Below, one piece after another: positions 35,297 through 43,411 of a DNA stretch of 64,000 bases (position 1 is the stretch's first letter; each line of letters begins with the position of its first letter). The position numbers and the translations under genes are program-made. Below the pieces are notes generated by a model. That model made no database searches. It was not told where the DNA came from and worked only from the letters and a program-made list of their open reading frames with translations. Source of the DNA: JABDIP01 sp965212545 (GTDB lineage: Bacteria > Pseudomonadota > Alphaproteobacteria > DSM-16000 > Inquilinaceae); NCBI GenBank assembly GCA_965212545.1, contig CBDBVB010000002.1, forward strand, positions 29,135-93,134, in the 5' to 3' direction.

Positions 35297-36586
35297 TCAG
35301 AAGCTGGCGTCCTCATAGGCTTGCTGGATCTGCTCGGCGGCCTCTTCCGGAGTGACGACGCCGGACGCGAGATCCTGGGACACGTCGTTCACGACCCGCC
35401 CGACATCGGGGCCCAGCATCTGATCGTAGAAGATCTGGTGATACTGCGAGGCCGTGATGTTGTCGGCGACTGCCTTGAAGAACGGGTTCTGAATGTCGGA
35501 CGACGCGCCCTTGGCGACCGGGATGAAGAACCCTTCCCGGCCCATCATGCGCTGGTTCTCCTGGTTCAGGAAAACTCGCATGAAATCGACCGCCTCATCC
35601 GGCGCGCCGGCGGAGAAGATCCAACCGTTGATGCCGCCCAGCGTATCCGTCGGCCGCCCCGCCTGATCGGGGATCTGCGGGAAGTCGAACCAGCCCAGCT
35701 TGTCGTCGGGAATGCCCTCGCCGCTGACCGAATTGGTCTTCATCGTGTTGTAGTCCCAGTTGCCCATCAGGTGCATGGCGGCATCGCCATTGCCGAATAC
35801 TCCGGCCGCCTCCTGATACTTCGCCGCCAGATAGCCGCGTTGGAACGGCTCCATCTCGGTCAACTGCTGGAACAACTCGCCGGAACGCACATAGACGTCG
35901 CTCTCGAAGCCGTCGTTTTCGCCCGCCATCGCGGCATCGAAACCTTCGGCGCCGCCCAGGCGGATCGCCAGCAACGTGTAGTAGAAATGTAGCGGCCATT
36001 TGTCCGCGCCGCCGGCCGCTATGGGTGTGATTCCGGCGTCCTTGAGCGTCTGTACTGCCGCCAGCAGATCATCCCATTCGACGATTGCATCGGCGTCGAG
36101 CCCGGCCTGCGCGAACAGATCTTTATTGTACCAAAAGCCGACCTGTGAAACCAACATCGGCGCGCCGTAGACTTCGCCTTCATAGGTGAATGCGTTGACC
36201 GCCGCCGGGCTCAGGCTGGCTTCCCAGTCGCCACGCATGTGATCCGTCACGTCGCGAAGCACGCCGGCGTCAATCTGCGCCTGCAGCACACCGCCGCCCC
36301 AGCTGTAGAAGATGTGCGGGCGGTCGTCGGATTGCAGCAAGGTCGTAAGCTTGGTCTTGAACGCCTCGTTCTCGAGGAACTGCATGTCGATGGTGACGTC
36401 GGGATGCTGCGCCTCGTAATCCCGCGCGATCTGGGTCCATGTTTCCAGGATCTGCGGGTTCTGTTCGATGTGCAACCAACTGACAGTCGTCTCGGCCTTC
36501 GCCGGCACCTGGCAAAACGCCACCAGTAACCCTGCTACCAGCGAGGCAATCCATTGTGCCCTCATCGCCTCAAACCGCGCGTTCAT
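35297..36586 (-). CDS. Carbohydrate ABC transporter substrate-binding protein
   Basis: Periplasmic CUT1-type receptor. 429 residues with a signal peptide ending near VPAKA-ET. Family 1 solute-binding pattern: VSWLHIEQNPQILETWTQIARDYEAQHPDV, FYSWGGGVLQAQIDAGVL, and the late TLGGINGWIFSAGAPDEAVDF. Start 36586 follows GGGAGGGAGC. Context with GH1, Gfo/Idh and ThuA genes and a ROK regulator suggests an oligosaccharide or glucoside ligand (inference). First gene of the minus-strand importer unit, divergent from the ROK gene. Confidence 0.92.
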   Translation of the reverse strand: MNARFEAMRAQWIASLVAGLLVAFCQVPAKAETTVSWLHIEQNPQILETWTQIARDYEAQHPDVTIDMQFLENEAFKTKLTTLLQSDDRPHIFYSWGGGVLQAQIDAGVLRDVTDHMRGDWEASLSPAAVNAFTYEGEVYGAPMLVSQVGFWYNKDLFAQAGLDADAIVEWDDLLAAVQTLKDAGITPIAAGGADKWPLHFYYTLLAIRLGGAEGFDAAMAGENDGFESDVYVRSGELFQQLTEMEPFQRGYLAAKYQEAAGVFGNGDAAMHLMGNWDYNTMKTNSVSGEGIPDDKLGWFDFPQIPDQAGRPTDTLGGINGWIFSAGAPDEAVDFMRVFLNQENQRMMGREGFFIPVAKGASSDIQNPFFKAVADNITASQYHQIFYDQMLGPDVGRVVNDVSQDLASGVVTPEEAAEQIQQAYEDASF

Positions 36587-36601
36587 CGCTCCCTCCCGAC
36601 A

Positions 36602-36662
36602 TGTTTGATTTTTAATTTGCAATCCAAACAAAATGGTCGGATAGAATCCGATGGCTTGTCAA
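36602..36662 (-). promoter_or_regulatory. Importer promoter with ROK-type operator at the start site
   Basis: A perfect -35 TTGACA (36657-36662 on the minus strand) is followed after 18 nt by GACCAT (36633-36638), a weak -10. An inverted repeat TGTTTG (36602-36607) / CAAACA (36625-36630) with inner ATT/AAT pairing covers the predicted start site. Operators of this GTTTG...CAAAC type are known for XylR-like ROK repressors. Confidence 0.55.
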
Positions 36663-36825
36663 GCCCTTCACGGTTTGATCTCGGCATTGCAACCGCTCCG
36701 GCGAAATTGGAATTCGAACGCGGAGGATCAGCGAGTGGGAGATCGTGGTTTTGTGCCGACATACTGAATTAACAGCAACGGCCTGCAGGCCGCCGGGCGT
36801 CGTCTAAGGCAGAGGCGGAAGACCC

Positions 36826-38076
36826 GTGTTCAAGACCGCAGACCCGGAACTGATGCGCGCCATAAACCGGCGCCTGGTCTTGGATGCCATTCGCGAGCGA
36901 GGCAGTGTCTCCAGGGTCGAGCTTGCCGAACAGATCCAACTCAGCCGGGCGACGATCTCGGCGATCACCGGTGCGCTGATCGACGAGAACCTGATCCATG
37001 CCCGCCATGTCCAGGTAGCCAATGGCGGTCCGCGCGGCCGCCCCCGGGTGATGCTGGAACTCAATCCGGACGCCACCTATGTGGTCGGCGTGAAGCTGGC
37101 GGCGCACCAGATCAGCATCGCGGTCACCGATTTCACGGCCGATGTGGTGCGATCGGTCACGCTGCCGATCCGGGTCACCCGCCAAGCGGTGAAGGTCGTC
37201 GCCGATGTGATCGAGGACGGTATCCGCCGCTGTGTCGCCGATGCGGGCCTGGCTATGGAGCGCATCAGCGGCGTTGGCATCGGCCTGCCCGGCATCATCG
37301 ATAGCCCCGCCGGCCTGTGTCACCAGACGCCGATCCTGGGCGACGGTCCGATCGCCTTTGGCCAACTCATGGTCGAGCGCCTCGGGATCCCGGTCACGCT
37401 GGAGAACGATGCCAGCCTGGTGATCCTGGCCGAGCACTGGTTTGGCCACGGGCGTGGCCTCGGCACATTCGCTGCCGTCACCGTCGAGCAGACTGTCAGC
37501 CTGGGCCTGATGGTCGGCGGTGAGCTCTATCGCGGCGCTAACGGAATCGGCCCGGAGTTCGGTCACCTCAAGGTCGATCCGTCCGGCCGGACCTGCACCT
37601 GCGGCAAGCGCGGCTGCGTTGACGCCTACGCGTCGGAGGCGGCGATCCATGATCTGGCGCGCCAGATCGTCGAGTTAGACGAGTCGACCGACGATCTGCC
37701 GACGCCGGCGGTGATGCGGCGGATCGCCGAACTGGCGCGGGAGGGCAATGAGGACCTGCTGGCCATCTATCGCGATGCCGGCGCCAAGCTGGGGCTGGCG
37801 ACGGCGCTGATCGTCAACACCCTCAACCCGGCCAAGGTGATCCTGTCGGGCGAGGGCCTGCTGGCCGCCGATTTGATGAAGGCATCGATCCTTGCCGGCC
37901 TGGAAGATGGGCTCAGCGCCTCGCCGCACCGCACCGAGATCATCTTTCACAAATGGACTGACGAGGTCTGGGCCCGGGGGGCTGCCTGCCTGGTCCTGCG
38001 AAAACTCTACGAGGCCCCGCTGGAATCCGGGCAATCGCAAGATATGAGCAAGGAGGTGGCGGCATGGAGCCATTGA
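36826..38076 (+). CDS. ROK-family transcriptional regulator
   Basis: Sugar-responsive regulator of the NagC/XylR type. 416 residues: N-terminal winged HTH (AINRRLVLDAIRERGSVSRVELAEQIQLSRATISAITGALI) and a ROK sugar-kinase-like domain with GVGIGLPGIID, ENDASLVILAEHWFGHGRG and the zinc motif GHLKVDPSGRTCTCGKRGCVDAYAS. GTG start with GAGGCGGAAG upstream. Probably represses the divergent importer through the palindrome at 36602, and may also lead the plus-strand catabolic genes. Confidence 0.92.
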   Translation: MFKTADPELMRAINRRLVLDAIRERGSVSRVELAEQIQLSRATISAITGALIDENLIHARHVQVANGGPRGRPRVMLELNPDATYVVGVKLAAHQISIAVTDFTADVVRSVTLPIRVTRQAVKVVADVIEDGIRRCVADAGLAMERISGVGIGLPGIIDSPAGLCHQTPILGDGPIAFGQLMVERLGIPVTLENDASLVILAEHWFGHGRGLGTFAAVTVEQTVSLGLMVGGELYRGANGIGPEFGHLKVDPSGRTCTCGKRGCVDAYASEAAIHDLARQIVELDESTDDLPTPAVMRRIAELAREGNEDLLAIYRDAGAKLGLATALIVNTLNPAKVILSGEGLLAADLMKASILAGLEDGLSASPHRTEIIFHKWTDEVWARGAACLVLRKLYEAPLESGQSQDMSKEVAAWSH

Positions 38077-39167
38077 CCATCGGCATCATCGGCTGCGGCA
38101 ACATCTGCGGCGCCTATCTGAAGGCGGCGCCGGGATTCGAGGGCCTGCGGATCAAGGCCATCGCCGACATCGATCCGGCGGCCTCCGAAGCGCGCGCCAA
38201 TGAATTCGGGGTGGCTGCGGTAACCGTCGATGCGCTGTTGGCAGATTCGCAGATCGAGGCGGTGGTCAATCTGACCACGCCGCAATCCCATGTGCCCGTC
38301 GGCCTGCAGGCGCTGGCCTCGGGTAAGCACACCTATTCCGAAAAGCCTCTGGCGGTGTCGACAGGGGAAGCGGCCAGGCTGCGCGATGCGGCGGGCGCGG
38401 GGTTGCTTCGGGTCGGCTGCGCCCCGGACACCTTCCTCGGCGGCGGCCAGCAGACCGCGCGCAAGCTGCTGGATGACGGGGCGATCGGCCGACCGCTATC
38501 GGGGACGGCGTTCATGATGCTGCGTGGTCACGAGCGCTGGCACCCCAATCCGGATTTCTATTATCAGCCGGGTGGCGGGCCTATGCTCGATATGGGGCCG
38601 TATTATCTGACGGCGCTGATCAACCTGCTGGGTCCGGTGCGGCGGGTGTGCAGCATGACATCGGCCGGTCTCGCGTCACGGGTGATCGCCAGCGGGGCCC
38701 GGCAGGGCGAGGTGATCCCGGTCCACACCGACACCCATATCGCCGGCCTGCTGGAATTCGACAATGGTGCCATCGTAACCATCGTCACCAGCTTCGACGT
38801 TTGGCGGCACGATCACGGTCCGCTCGAGCTGTATGGCGAGGAGGGCTCGATGCAAATCCCGGATCCGAATACGTTCGGCGGACCGGTGCATCTGTCGCGC
38901 TCCGGCGCCGACTGGGAGGAAGTGCCTTTGACCCATGGCTATGCCGACGGCAATTATCGCAGCATCGGTGTCGCCGATTTGGCGCATGCGATCCGTGCCG
39001 GGCGGGCGCACCGCGCCGGCTTCGACCTCGCCTACCATGTGCTGGAGGTGATGGAGGGCCTATTGAGTGCTTCGGATGCAGGCGGCATGGTCGAGATCGC
39101 CAGCCGTTGCGAACGGCCGGCGGCGCTGCCGGCGGGTCTTGTGCCGGGCCGGCTCGACGACGCATAA
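38064..39167 (+). CDS. Gfo/Idh/MocA family oxidoreductase
   Basis: NAD(P)-dependent oxidoreductase acting on a sugar, inositol or derivative. 367 residues: Rossmann start IGIIGCGNICGAYLKAAP, DIDPAASEARA, and the conserved EKPLAVS (catalytic Lys of the E-K-P motif) around residue 94. The C-terminal domain includes GPYYLTALINLLGPVRRV. The gene starts 13 nt inside the ROK 3' end, so the two are coexpressed. Confidence 0.92.
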   Translation: MEPLTIGIIGCGNICGAYLKAAPGFEGLRIKAIADIDPAASEARANEFGVAAVTVDALLADSQIEAVVNLTTPQSHVPVGLQALASGKHTYSEKPLAVSTGEAARLRDAAGAGLLRVGCAPDTFLGGGQQTARKLLDDGAIGRPLSGTAFMMLRGHERWHPNPDFYYQPGGGPMLDMGPYYLTALINLLGPVRRVCSMTSAGLASRVIASGARQGEVIPVHTDTHIAGLLEFDNGAIVTIVTSFDVWRHDHGPLELYGEEGSMQIPDPNTFGGPVHLSRSGADWEEVPLTHGYADGNYRSIGVADLAHAIRAGRAHRAGFDLAYHVLEVMEGLLSASDAGGMVEIASRCERPAALPAGLVPGRLDDA

Positions 39168-39197
39168 CAAAAAGGTTCAAACGGGGAGATATACGGG

Positions 39198-39839
39198 ATG
39201 AAGGAAGCACTGATCGTCTGGGGCGGTTGGGATGGCCATACGCCGGAACAGGGAGCGGACATCGTCGCCGGCATGCTCCGCGAGCATGATTTCGAGGTCT
39301 ACCTGGAAAACACGACAGAGGCCTTTGCCGACCCTGCCTTGAAGAACCTCGATCTCATCGTCCCCATCTACACCATGTCGACGATCGAGCGCGAGGAGCT
39401 GACCAATCTCTGTGCGGCAGTGGAGTCCGGTGTTGGACTCGGCGGCTATCACGGCGGCATGTGCGATGCCTTCCGCAATGAGGTCGAGTACCAGTTCATG
39501 ACAGGCGGGCAATGGGTTGCGCATCCCGGCAACATCATCGACTACACGGTCAGGATCACCCGGCCGGATGATCCGGTGGTGGCGGGGATCGGCGATTTCC
39601 CCTATCGGTCGGAACAGTATTTCATGCATGTCGACCCCAGCAACGAGGTCCTCGCGACCACCCGTTTCTCCGGCGAGCATTGCTCGTGGATCGAAGGTGT
39701 GGAGATCCCGGTGGTCTGGAAACGCCACCACGGCGAGGGCCGCGTCTTCTACAGCTCCCTCGGCCATGTCGCCGATGAGTTTCAGGTGCCGCAAATGGCC
39801 GAAATCCTGAAGCGCGGCCTGCTTTGGGCGGCGCGATAG
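39198..39839 (+). CDS. ThuA-domain protein
   Basis: Member of the ThuA (trehalose utilisation) family, a glutamine-amidotransferase-like fold found with sugar-catabolic oxidoreductases. 213 residues: ALIVWGGWDGHTPEQGADIVAGML, IVPIYTMSTI, GLGGYHGGMCDAF and PVVWKRHHGEGRVFYSSLGH are characteristic. Lies 30 nt after the Gfo/Idh gene and in the same direction, so a functional link is likely; the reaction is unresolved. Confidence 0.9.
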   Translation: MKEALIVWGGWDGHTPEQGADIVAGMLREHDFEVYLENTTEAFADPALKNLDLIVPIYTMSTIEREELTNLCAAVESGVGLGGYHGGMCDAFRNEVEYQFMTGGQWVAHPGNIIDYTVRITRPDDPVVAGIGDFPYRSEQYFMHVDPSNEVLATTRFSGEHCSWIEGVEIPVVWKRHHGEGRVFYSSLGHVADEFQVPQMAEILKRGLLWAAR

Positions 39840-39994
39840 GGCCGCTCGCAGGCGCCGCAAGTATCGCTGCGAACACTGCAATTCTCCTGGCTATGCAGGG
39901 GGAATGGCCCTGTGATATGCACGACCCGTCAGAGACATTGAAACGGTGAACAGTACAGTCCGGGCGCGCCCGGCTTGGCGGAGCAGGATTGTCG

Positions 39995-41350
39995 ATGCGA
40001 CGGTTTCCGGATGGATTCTTGTGGGGAACGGCGGCCTCGGCGTATCAGATCGAGGGTGCGGTCCATGCCGATGGGCGCGGGACCAGCGTGTGGGATACAT
40101 TCAGCCACACGCCGGGGCTGACCCGAAACGGCGCCACCGGCGATGTGGCCTGCGATCACTACCATCGCTACCCGGAGGACGTCGCGCTGATGCAGCGGCT
40201 CGGCGTGGGCGCCTACCGCTTCTCCACCGCCTGGCCGCGCATCTTCCCGAATGGCCGCGGCCGGCCGAACCAGGCCGGTCTCGCCTTCTACGACCGGCTC
40301 GTGGACGCCCTGCTCGGCGCCGGGATCGATCCGTGGATCTGCCTGCATCACTGGGACATGCCCCAGGCGCTGGAAGATGCCGGCGGGTGGCGCAACCGCG
40401 ATACAGCTTATCGCTTCGCCGACTACAGCCAGACGGTGATGCAGCGCATTGGCGACCGGGTCCGCCACAGCGCGCCGATCAACGAGCCCAATGTGCTGCC
40501 CTGGGTCGCCTATGATATGGGCGTCCATGCGCCCGGCGCGCGCTCGCGGCCGGAGACCCTGGCCGCCATCCATCACATCAACCTGGCGCACGGGCTGTGC
40601 ACCCAGGCGATCCGCGCCGTGGATGAGGAAATCCAACAGGGCCTGATCATCTCGCTGGGCCCGGTCCATCCGGCCGATGATGGCGAGGACTATGAGCGCG
40701 CCGCCGAAATGGTCGACAGCCTCTGGCGGCGGGTGATGTGCGACCCGATCATGCTGGGCCGCTATCCGGAGCTCCTGGCCGACGATCTGGCGCCGTTCAT
40801 CCAGCCGGGCGACATGGAGCTGATCGGGCAGCGGCCGGATTATTTCGGCATGAACCACTACAACCGGATGTACGCCGCGCCTGATCCGGACCGCATCTTC
40901 GGCGCCCGGGACGTGCCGCCGCCGGGCGACGTGCCGGTCACCGAGATGCAGTGGCAGATCGACCCCTCGGCGATGGTCGAGCAGTTCGAGGATCTGAAGC
41001 AACGCTACGGCGATCTGCCGCCGATCTACATCACCGAGAACGGCGCCGCCTTCGACGACAAAGTCGGCCCTGACGGCGCAGTCGACGACCAGGACCGCGT
41101 CGACTATTTCAGCGGCTATCTTGACGCGGTTCTGGACGGGATCGAGCGCGGCCACGATGTGCGCGGCTATTTCGTCTGGTCGCTGATGGACAATTTCGAA
41201 TGGGCCGAGGGCTACGAGAAGAAATTCGGCATCGTGCATGTCGATTTCGACAGCCTGAAGCGCACGCCCAAGGCGTCTTTCCGCCATCTCAGCCGCATCA
41301 TCGGCGAGAACGCGCTGGCGGAGTTCGAACCGGCGCCGCAAACCCGCTGA
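39995..41350 (+). CDS. Beta-glucosidase, glycoside hydrolase family 1
   Basis: Cytoplasmic retaining glycosidase releasing glucose (or a related sugar) from imported beta-glucosides. 451 residues, no signal peptide, N-terminal FPDGFLWGTAASAYQIEGA, acid/base Glu in INEPNVLPW, nucleophile Glu in YITENGAAF, and late WSLMDNFEWAEGYEKKFG (aglycone site). AGGA lies 6 nt before the ATG at 39995. A perfect 14-bp palindrome CCGGGCGCGCCCGG (39960-39973) sits just upstream. End of the sugar cluster. Confidence 0.95.
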   Translation: MRRFPDGFLWGTAASAYQIEGAVHADGRGTSVWDTFSHTPGLTRNGATGDVACDHYHRYPEDVALMQRLGVGAYRFSTAWPRIFPNGRGRPNQAGLAFYDRLVDALLGAGIDPWICLHHWDMPQALEDAGGWRNRDTAYRFADYSQTVMQRIGDRVRHSAPINEPNVLPWVAYDMGVHAPGARSRPETLAAIHHINLAHGLCTQAIRAVDEEIQQGLIISLGPVHPADDGEDYERAAEMVDSLWRRVMCDPIMLGRYPELLADDLAPFIQPGDMELIGQRPDYFGMNHYNRMYAAPDPDRIFGARDVPPPGDVPVTEMQWQIDPSAMVEQFEDLKQRYGDLPPIYITENGAAFDDKVGPDGAVDDQDRVDYFSGYLDAVLDGIERGHDVRGYFVWSLMDNFEWAEGYEKKFGIVHVDFDSLKRTPKASFRHLSRIIGENALAEFEPAPQTR

Positions 41351-41384
41351 GAGTCACGCCGAAGGGACCGTCAGCCTGTCAGCG

Positions 41385-41588
41385 TCATGGCCCAAGGCTC
41401 TTCAGGACGAAGACCCGGATCGCGCTGGACAGGTTGTCGCTTCGTTCGGCGTCAATCTCTGCGATCAGGCGGTTCAACGACGAACCCCGCCGGGCAGCGA
41501 TTGCCTTAAGCGCGTCCCAGAATTCCGGTTCCAGAGAGACGCTGGTGCGGTGTCCGGTAATCAGGACGGACCGTTTTTCAACCGCCAT
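41385..41588 (-). CDS. Ribbon-helix-helix domain protein (RHH_4 type)
   Basis: Small likely DNA-binding protein, 67 residues: RTSVSLEPEFWDALKAIAARRGSSLNRLIAEIDAERSDNLSSAIRVFVL, the RHH_4 pattern (T-S-V-x-LE-x-x-FW-x-x-L). Such genes often stand alone in alphaproteobacteria. No toxin gene is adjacent, so it is not assigned as an antitoxin. Confidence 0.82.
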   Translation of the reverse strand: MAVEKRSVLITGHRTSVSLEPEFWDALKAIAARRGSSLNRLIAEIDAERSDNLSSAIRVFVLKSLGP

Positions 41589-41633
41589 GTGCGCTGTCCG
41601 TGGGATTGCGGATCGGCGGTCGGCGAGCGGCCA

Positions 41634-42626
41634 TCATGGATGCAGAATGATCTTTGGTGCCGCTCGCCCCGCGTCGAGATCCTGAAAAGCCGCAAACCCG
41701 TCGGACAGGGGGCGCCGGTCGATCCAATCCAGCGAGCCGAGGCCTCCTGTCTGCAACGCTTCCAACGTCGCCCGCAGATCGACCGTCGTGTAGGTGTAGG
41801 TGCCGATGAAGGTGATCTCGGACAGGGTCATCTTGCGGACATCCATCTCGCCGGCGCTGTCCAGCAGGCCGATATGCATGATTATGCCGCCGGGCCTGAC
41901 GGCCGCCACCGCCGCTTGCCGGGTGGCCGCGGTGCCGACGGCGTCGATCACCACGTCGATTGAATCCGCTGCTGGCTGGCCCGCGCCGCCCAACGGGTCG
42001 TAGACCCGGGCCACGCCGATGCCCTCGGCCGCTTGCCGGCGCAGCGGGTTGGTATCGCCCAGGGCGATGTTCGAACAGCCTTGTCGGGCCAGGCACAGCG
42101 CCGCGAACAGGCCGATCGAGCCACCGCCCAATACCAGCGCGCGTCCCTCGCTCAGCGGTCGGTGTGCCGAACGGGCGGCTAGGTTGACCGCATGCAGCGA
42201 CGTTGCCGCCGGCTCGGTCAAGGCGGCCAGCGCCGGGTCCATGCCGTCGGGCATCGGTATCAGGTTGGCCTCCGGGACCGCGATCCGCTCGGCGAAGGCG
42301 CCCGGCAGGGCCATGCCGATCAGCTGCCGTTCGCCGCAGAGGTTCGACCGGCCACCCAGGCAGTCGTCGCAATGGCCACAGCTGATCAGCGGGTTGATCA
42401 CCACCCGGCGGCCCTCCCAGGTGCCGGTCTCGACCACGCCGGCCGCCTCATGGCCCAGGATCAGCGGTGGCACCCGGCGTGGGTCGTTGCCGTGAAAGGC
42501 ATGCATGTCCGAGCCGCATATGCCGACCGAGTCGATGCGCACGACGGCATCGCCGGGCCCGGGTTCCGGTTCGGCCTCGTCGCGATAGGTGACCTCTTCC
42601 GGGGCGGTGTAGACCAGCGCTTTCAT
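41634..42626 (-). CDS. Zinc-dependent alcohol dehydrogenase (MDR); HpsP-like by position
   Basis: NAD(P)-dependent medium-chain dehydrogenase, 330 residues. Catalytic zinc ligands in CGSDMHAFHGND and GHEAAG; structural zinc cysteines in CGHCDDCLGGRSNLC; cofactor loop LGGGSIGLFAALCLARQG. Start 42626 is the ATG giving the normal N-terminus MKALVYTAPEEV; the open frame to 42881 overlaps the SDR gene. Last gene of the TRAP-dehydrogenase operon. In known dihydroxypropanesulfonate clusters this slot is one of two 2-dehydrogenases that interconvert substrate enantiomers; assignment here is by synteny. Confidence 0.88.
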   Translation of the reverse strand: MKALVYTAPEEVTYRDEAEPEPGPGDAVVRIDSVGICGSDMHAFHGNDPRRVPPLILGHEAAGVVETGTWEGRRVVINPLISCGHCDDCLGGRSNLCGERQLIGMALPGAFAERIAVPEANLIPMPDGMDPALAALTEPAATSLHAVNLAARSAHRPLSEGRALVLGGGSIGLFAALCLARQGCSNIALGDTNPLRRQAAEGIGVARVYDPLGGAGQPAADSIDVVIDAVGTAATRQAAVAAVRPGGIIMHIGLLDSAGEMDVRKMTLSEITFIGTYTYTTVDLRATLEALQTGGLGSLDWIDRRPLSDGFAAFQDLDAGRAAPKIILHP

Positions 42627-42643
42627 GATCGTGGGTTCTCGTC

Positions 42644-43408
42644 CTATTTGGCGGTGAAGCCGCCATCCACATGGATGATCTGGCCGGTAATGTAGTCCGA
42701 TGCCGGCGCCGCCAGGAAGACCGCCACGCCGTGCAGATCCTCCAGCCGGCCGTTGCGGCCGATCGCGGTCTGTCGGGCGTTGCGCTCGGCAGCCTCGGCA
42801 TTCTCGAACACGGCGGCGGTCAACTTGGTCGGGAAGAAACCGGGGGCGATCGCGTTGCAGGCGATCCCGTCCTGCGACCACGCCTCGGCCATGGCGCGCG
42901 TCAATTGGGCGATGCCGCCTTTCGATGCGCCATAGGGCATGCTGTTGGGGAACGCCCGCTCCGACTGAAGCGACGCGATGTTGATGATCCGGCCCCAGCC
43001 CTTTTGGCGCATGGGCGGCACCAGCGCGCGGGCAAGGAAGAACGGTGTCGACAGGTTCAGCGCCAGGGTCCGGTCCCAGCTCTCCGCGGTGATCGCCCCC
43101 GGCGGCTCGCGCAGATTGATCCCGGCGGCGTTGACCAGGATGTCGGGGTCGCCGAAGGGCCCGGCCAAGGTCGCGGCGATGCGGTCGGCATGGTGATGGT
43201 CCGCCAGATCACCGACCACCGGCGCGGCCTTGCCGCCGCCGGTCTCGATCGCCTGCACGGTCGCGGCCAGCGCCGCATCGCGGCGGGCAACGCAGACCAC
43301 CATCGCGCCGGCCGCCGCCATCGCCAGCGCGATCGCCTGCCCGATCCCTGAACTGGCGCCGGTGACCGCAGCTACGCGACCGGTAAGGTCGAAGAGCTCA
43401 CGCACCAC
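42644..43408 (-). CDS. SDR oxidoreductase (gluconate 5-dehydrogenase-like); HpsO-like by position
   Basis: 254 residues. Cofactor loop TGASSGIGQAIALAM, NAAGINLR, catalytic YGASK and C-terminal HVDGGFTAK. GTG start at 43408 (GTG 43405 is an alternative) just 3 nt past the upstream stop, with GGTAGGG overlapping it, so translation is probably coupled. Together with the zinc dehydrogenase it could interconvert stereoisomers through a ketone intermediate, as proposed for HpsO/HpsP. Confidence 0.88.
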   Translation of the reverse strand: MVRELFDLTGRVAAVTGASSGIGQAIALAMAAAGAMVVCVARRDAALAATVQAIETGGGKAAPVVGDLADHHHADRIAATLAGPFGDPDILVNAAGINLREPPGAITAESWDRTLALNLSTPFFLARALVPPMRQKGWGRIINIASLQSERAFPNSMPYGASKGGIAQLTRAMAEAWSQDGIACNAIAPGFFPTKLTAAVFENAEAAERNARQTAIGRNGRLEDLHGVAVFLAAPASDYITGQIIHVDGGFTAK

Positions 43409-43411
43409 GCC

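Noticed and set aside
41385..41588. Antitoxin of a type II toxin-antitoxin pair
   Set aside because: The ribbon-helix-helix protein has no small toxin gene on either side and matches the solitary RHH_4 type.
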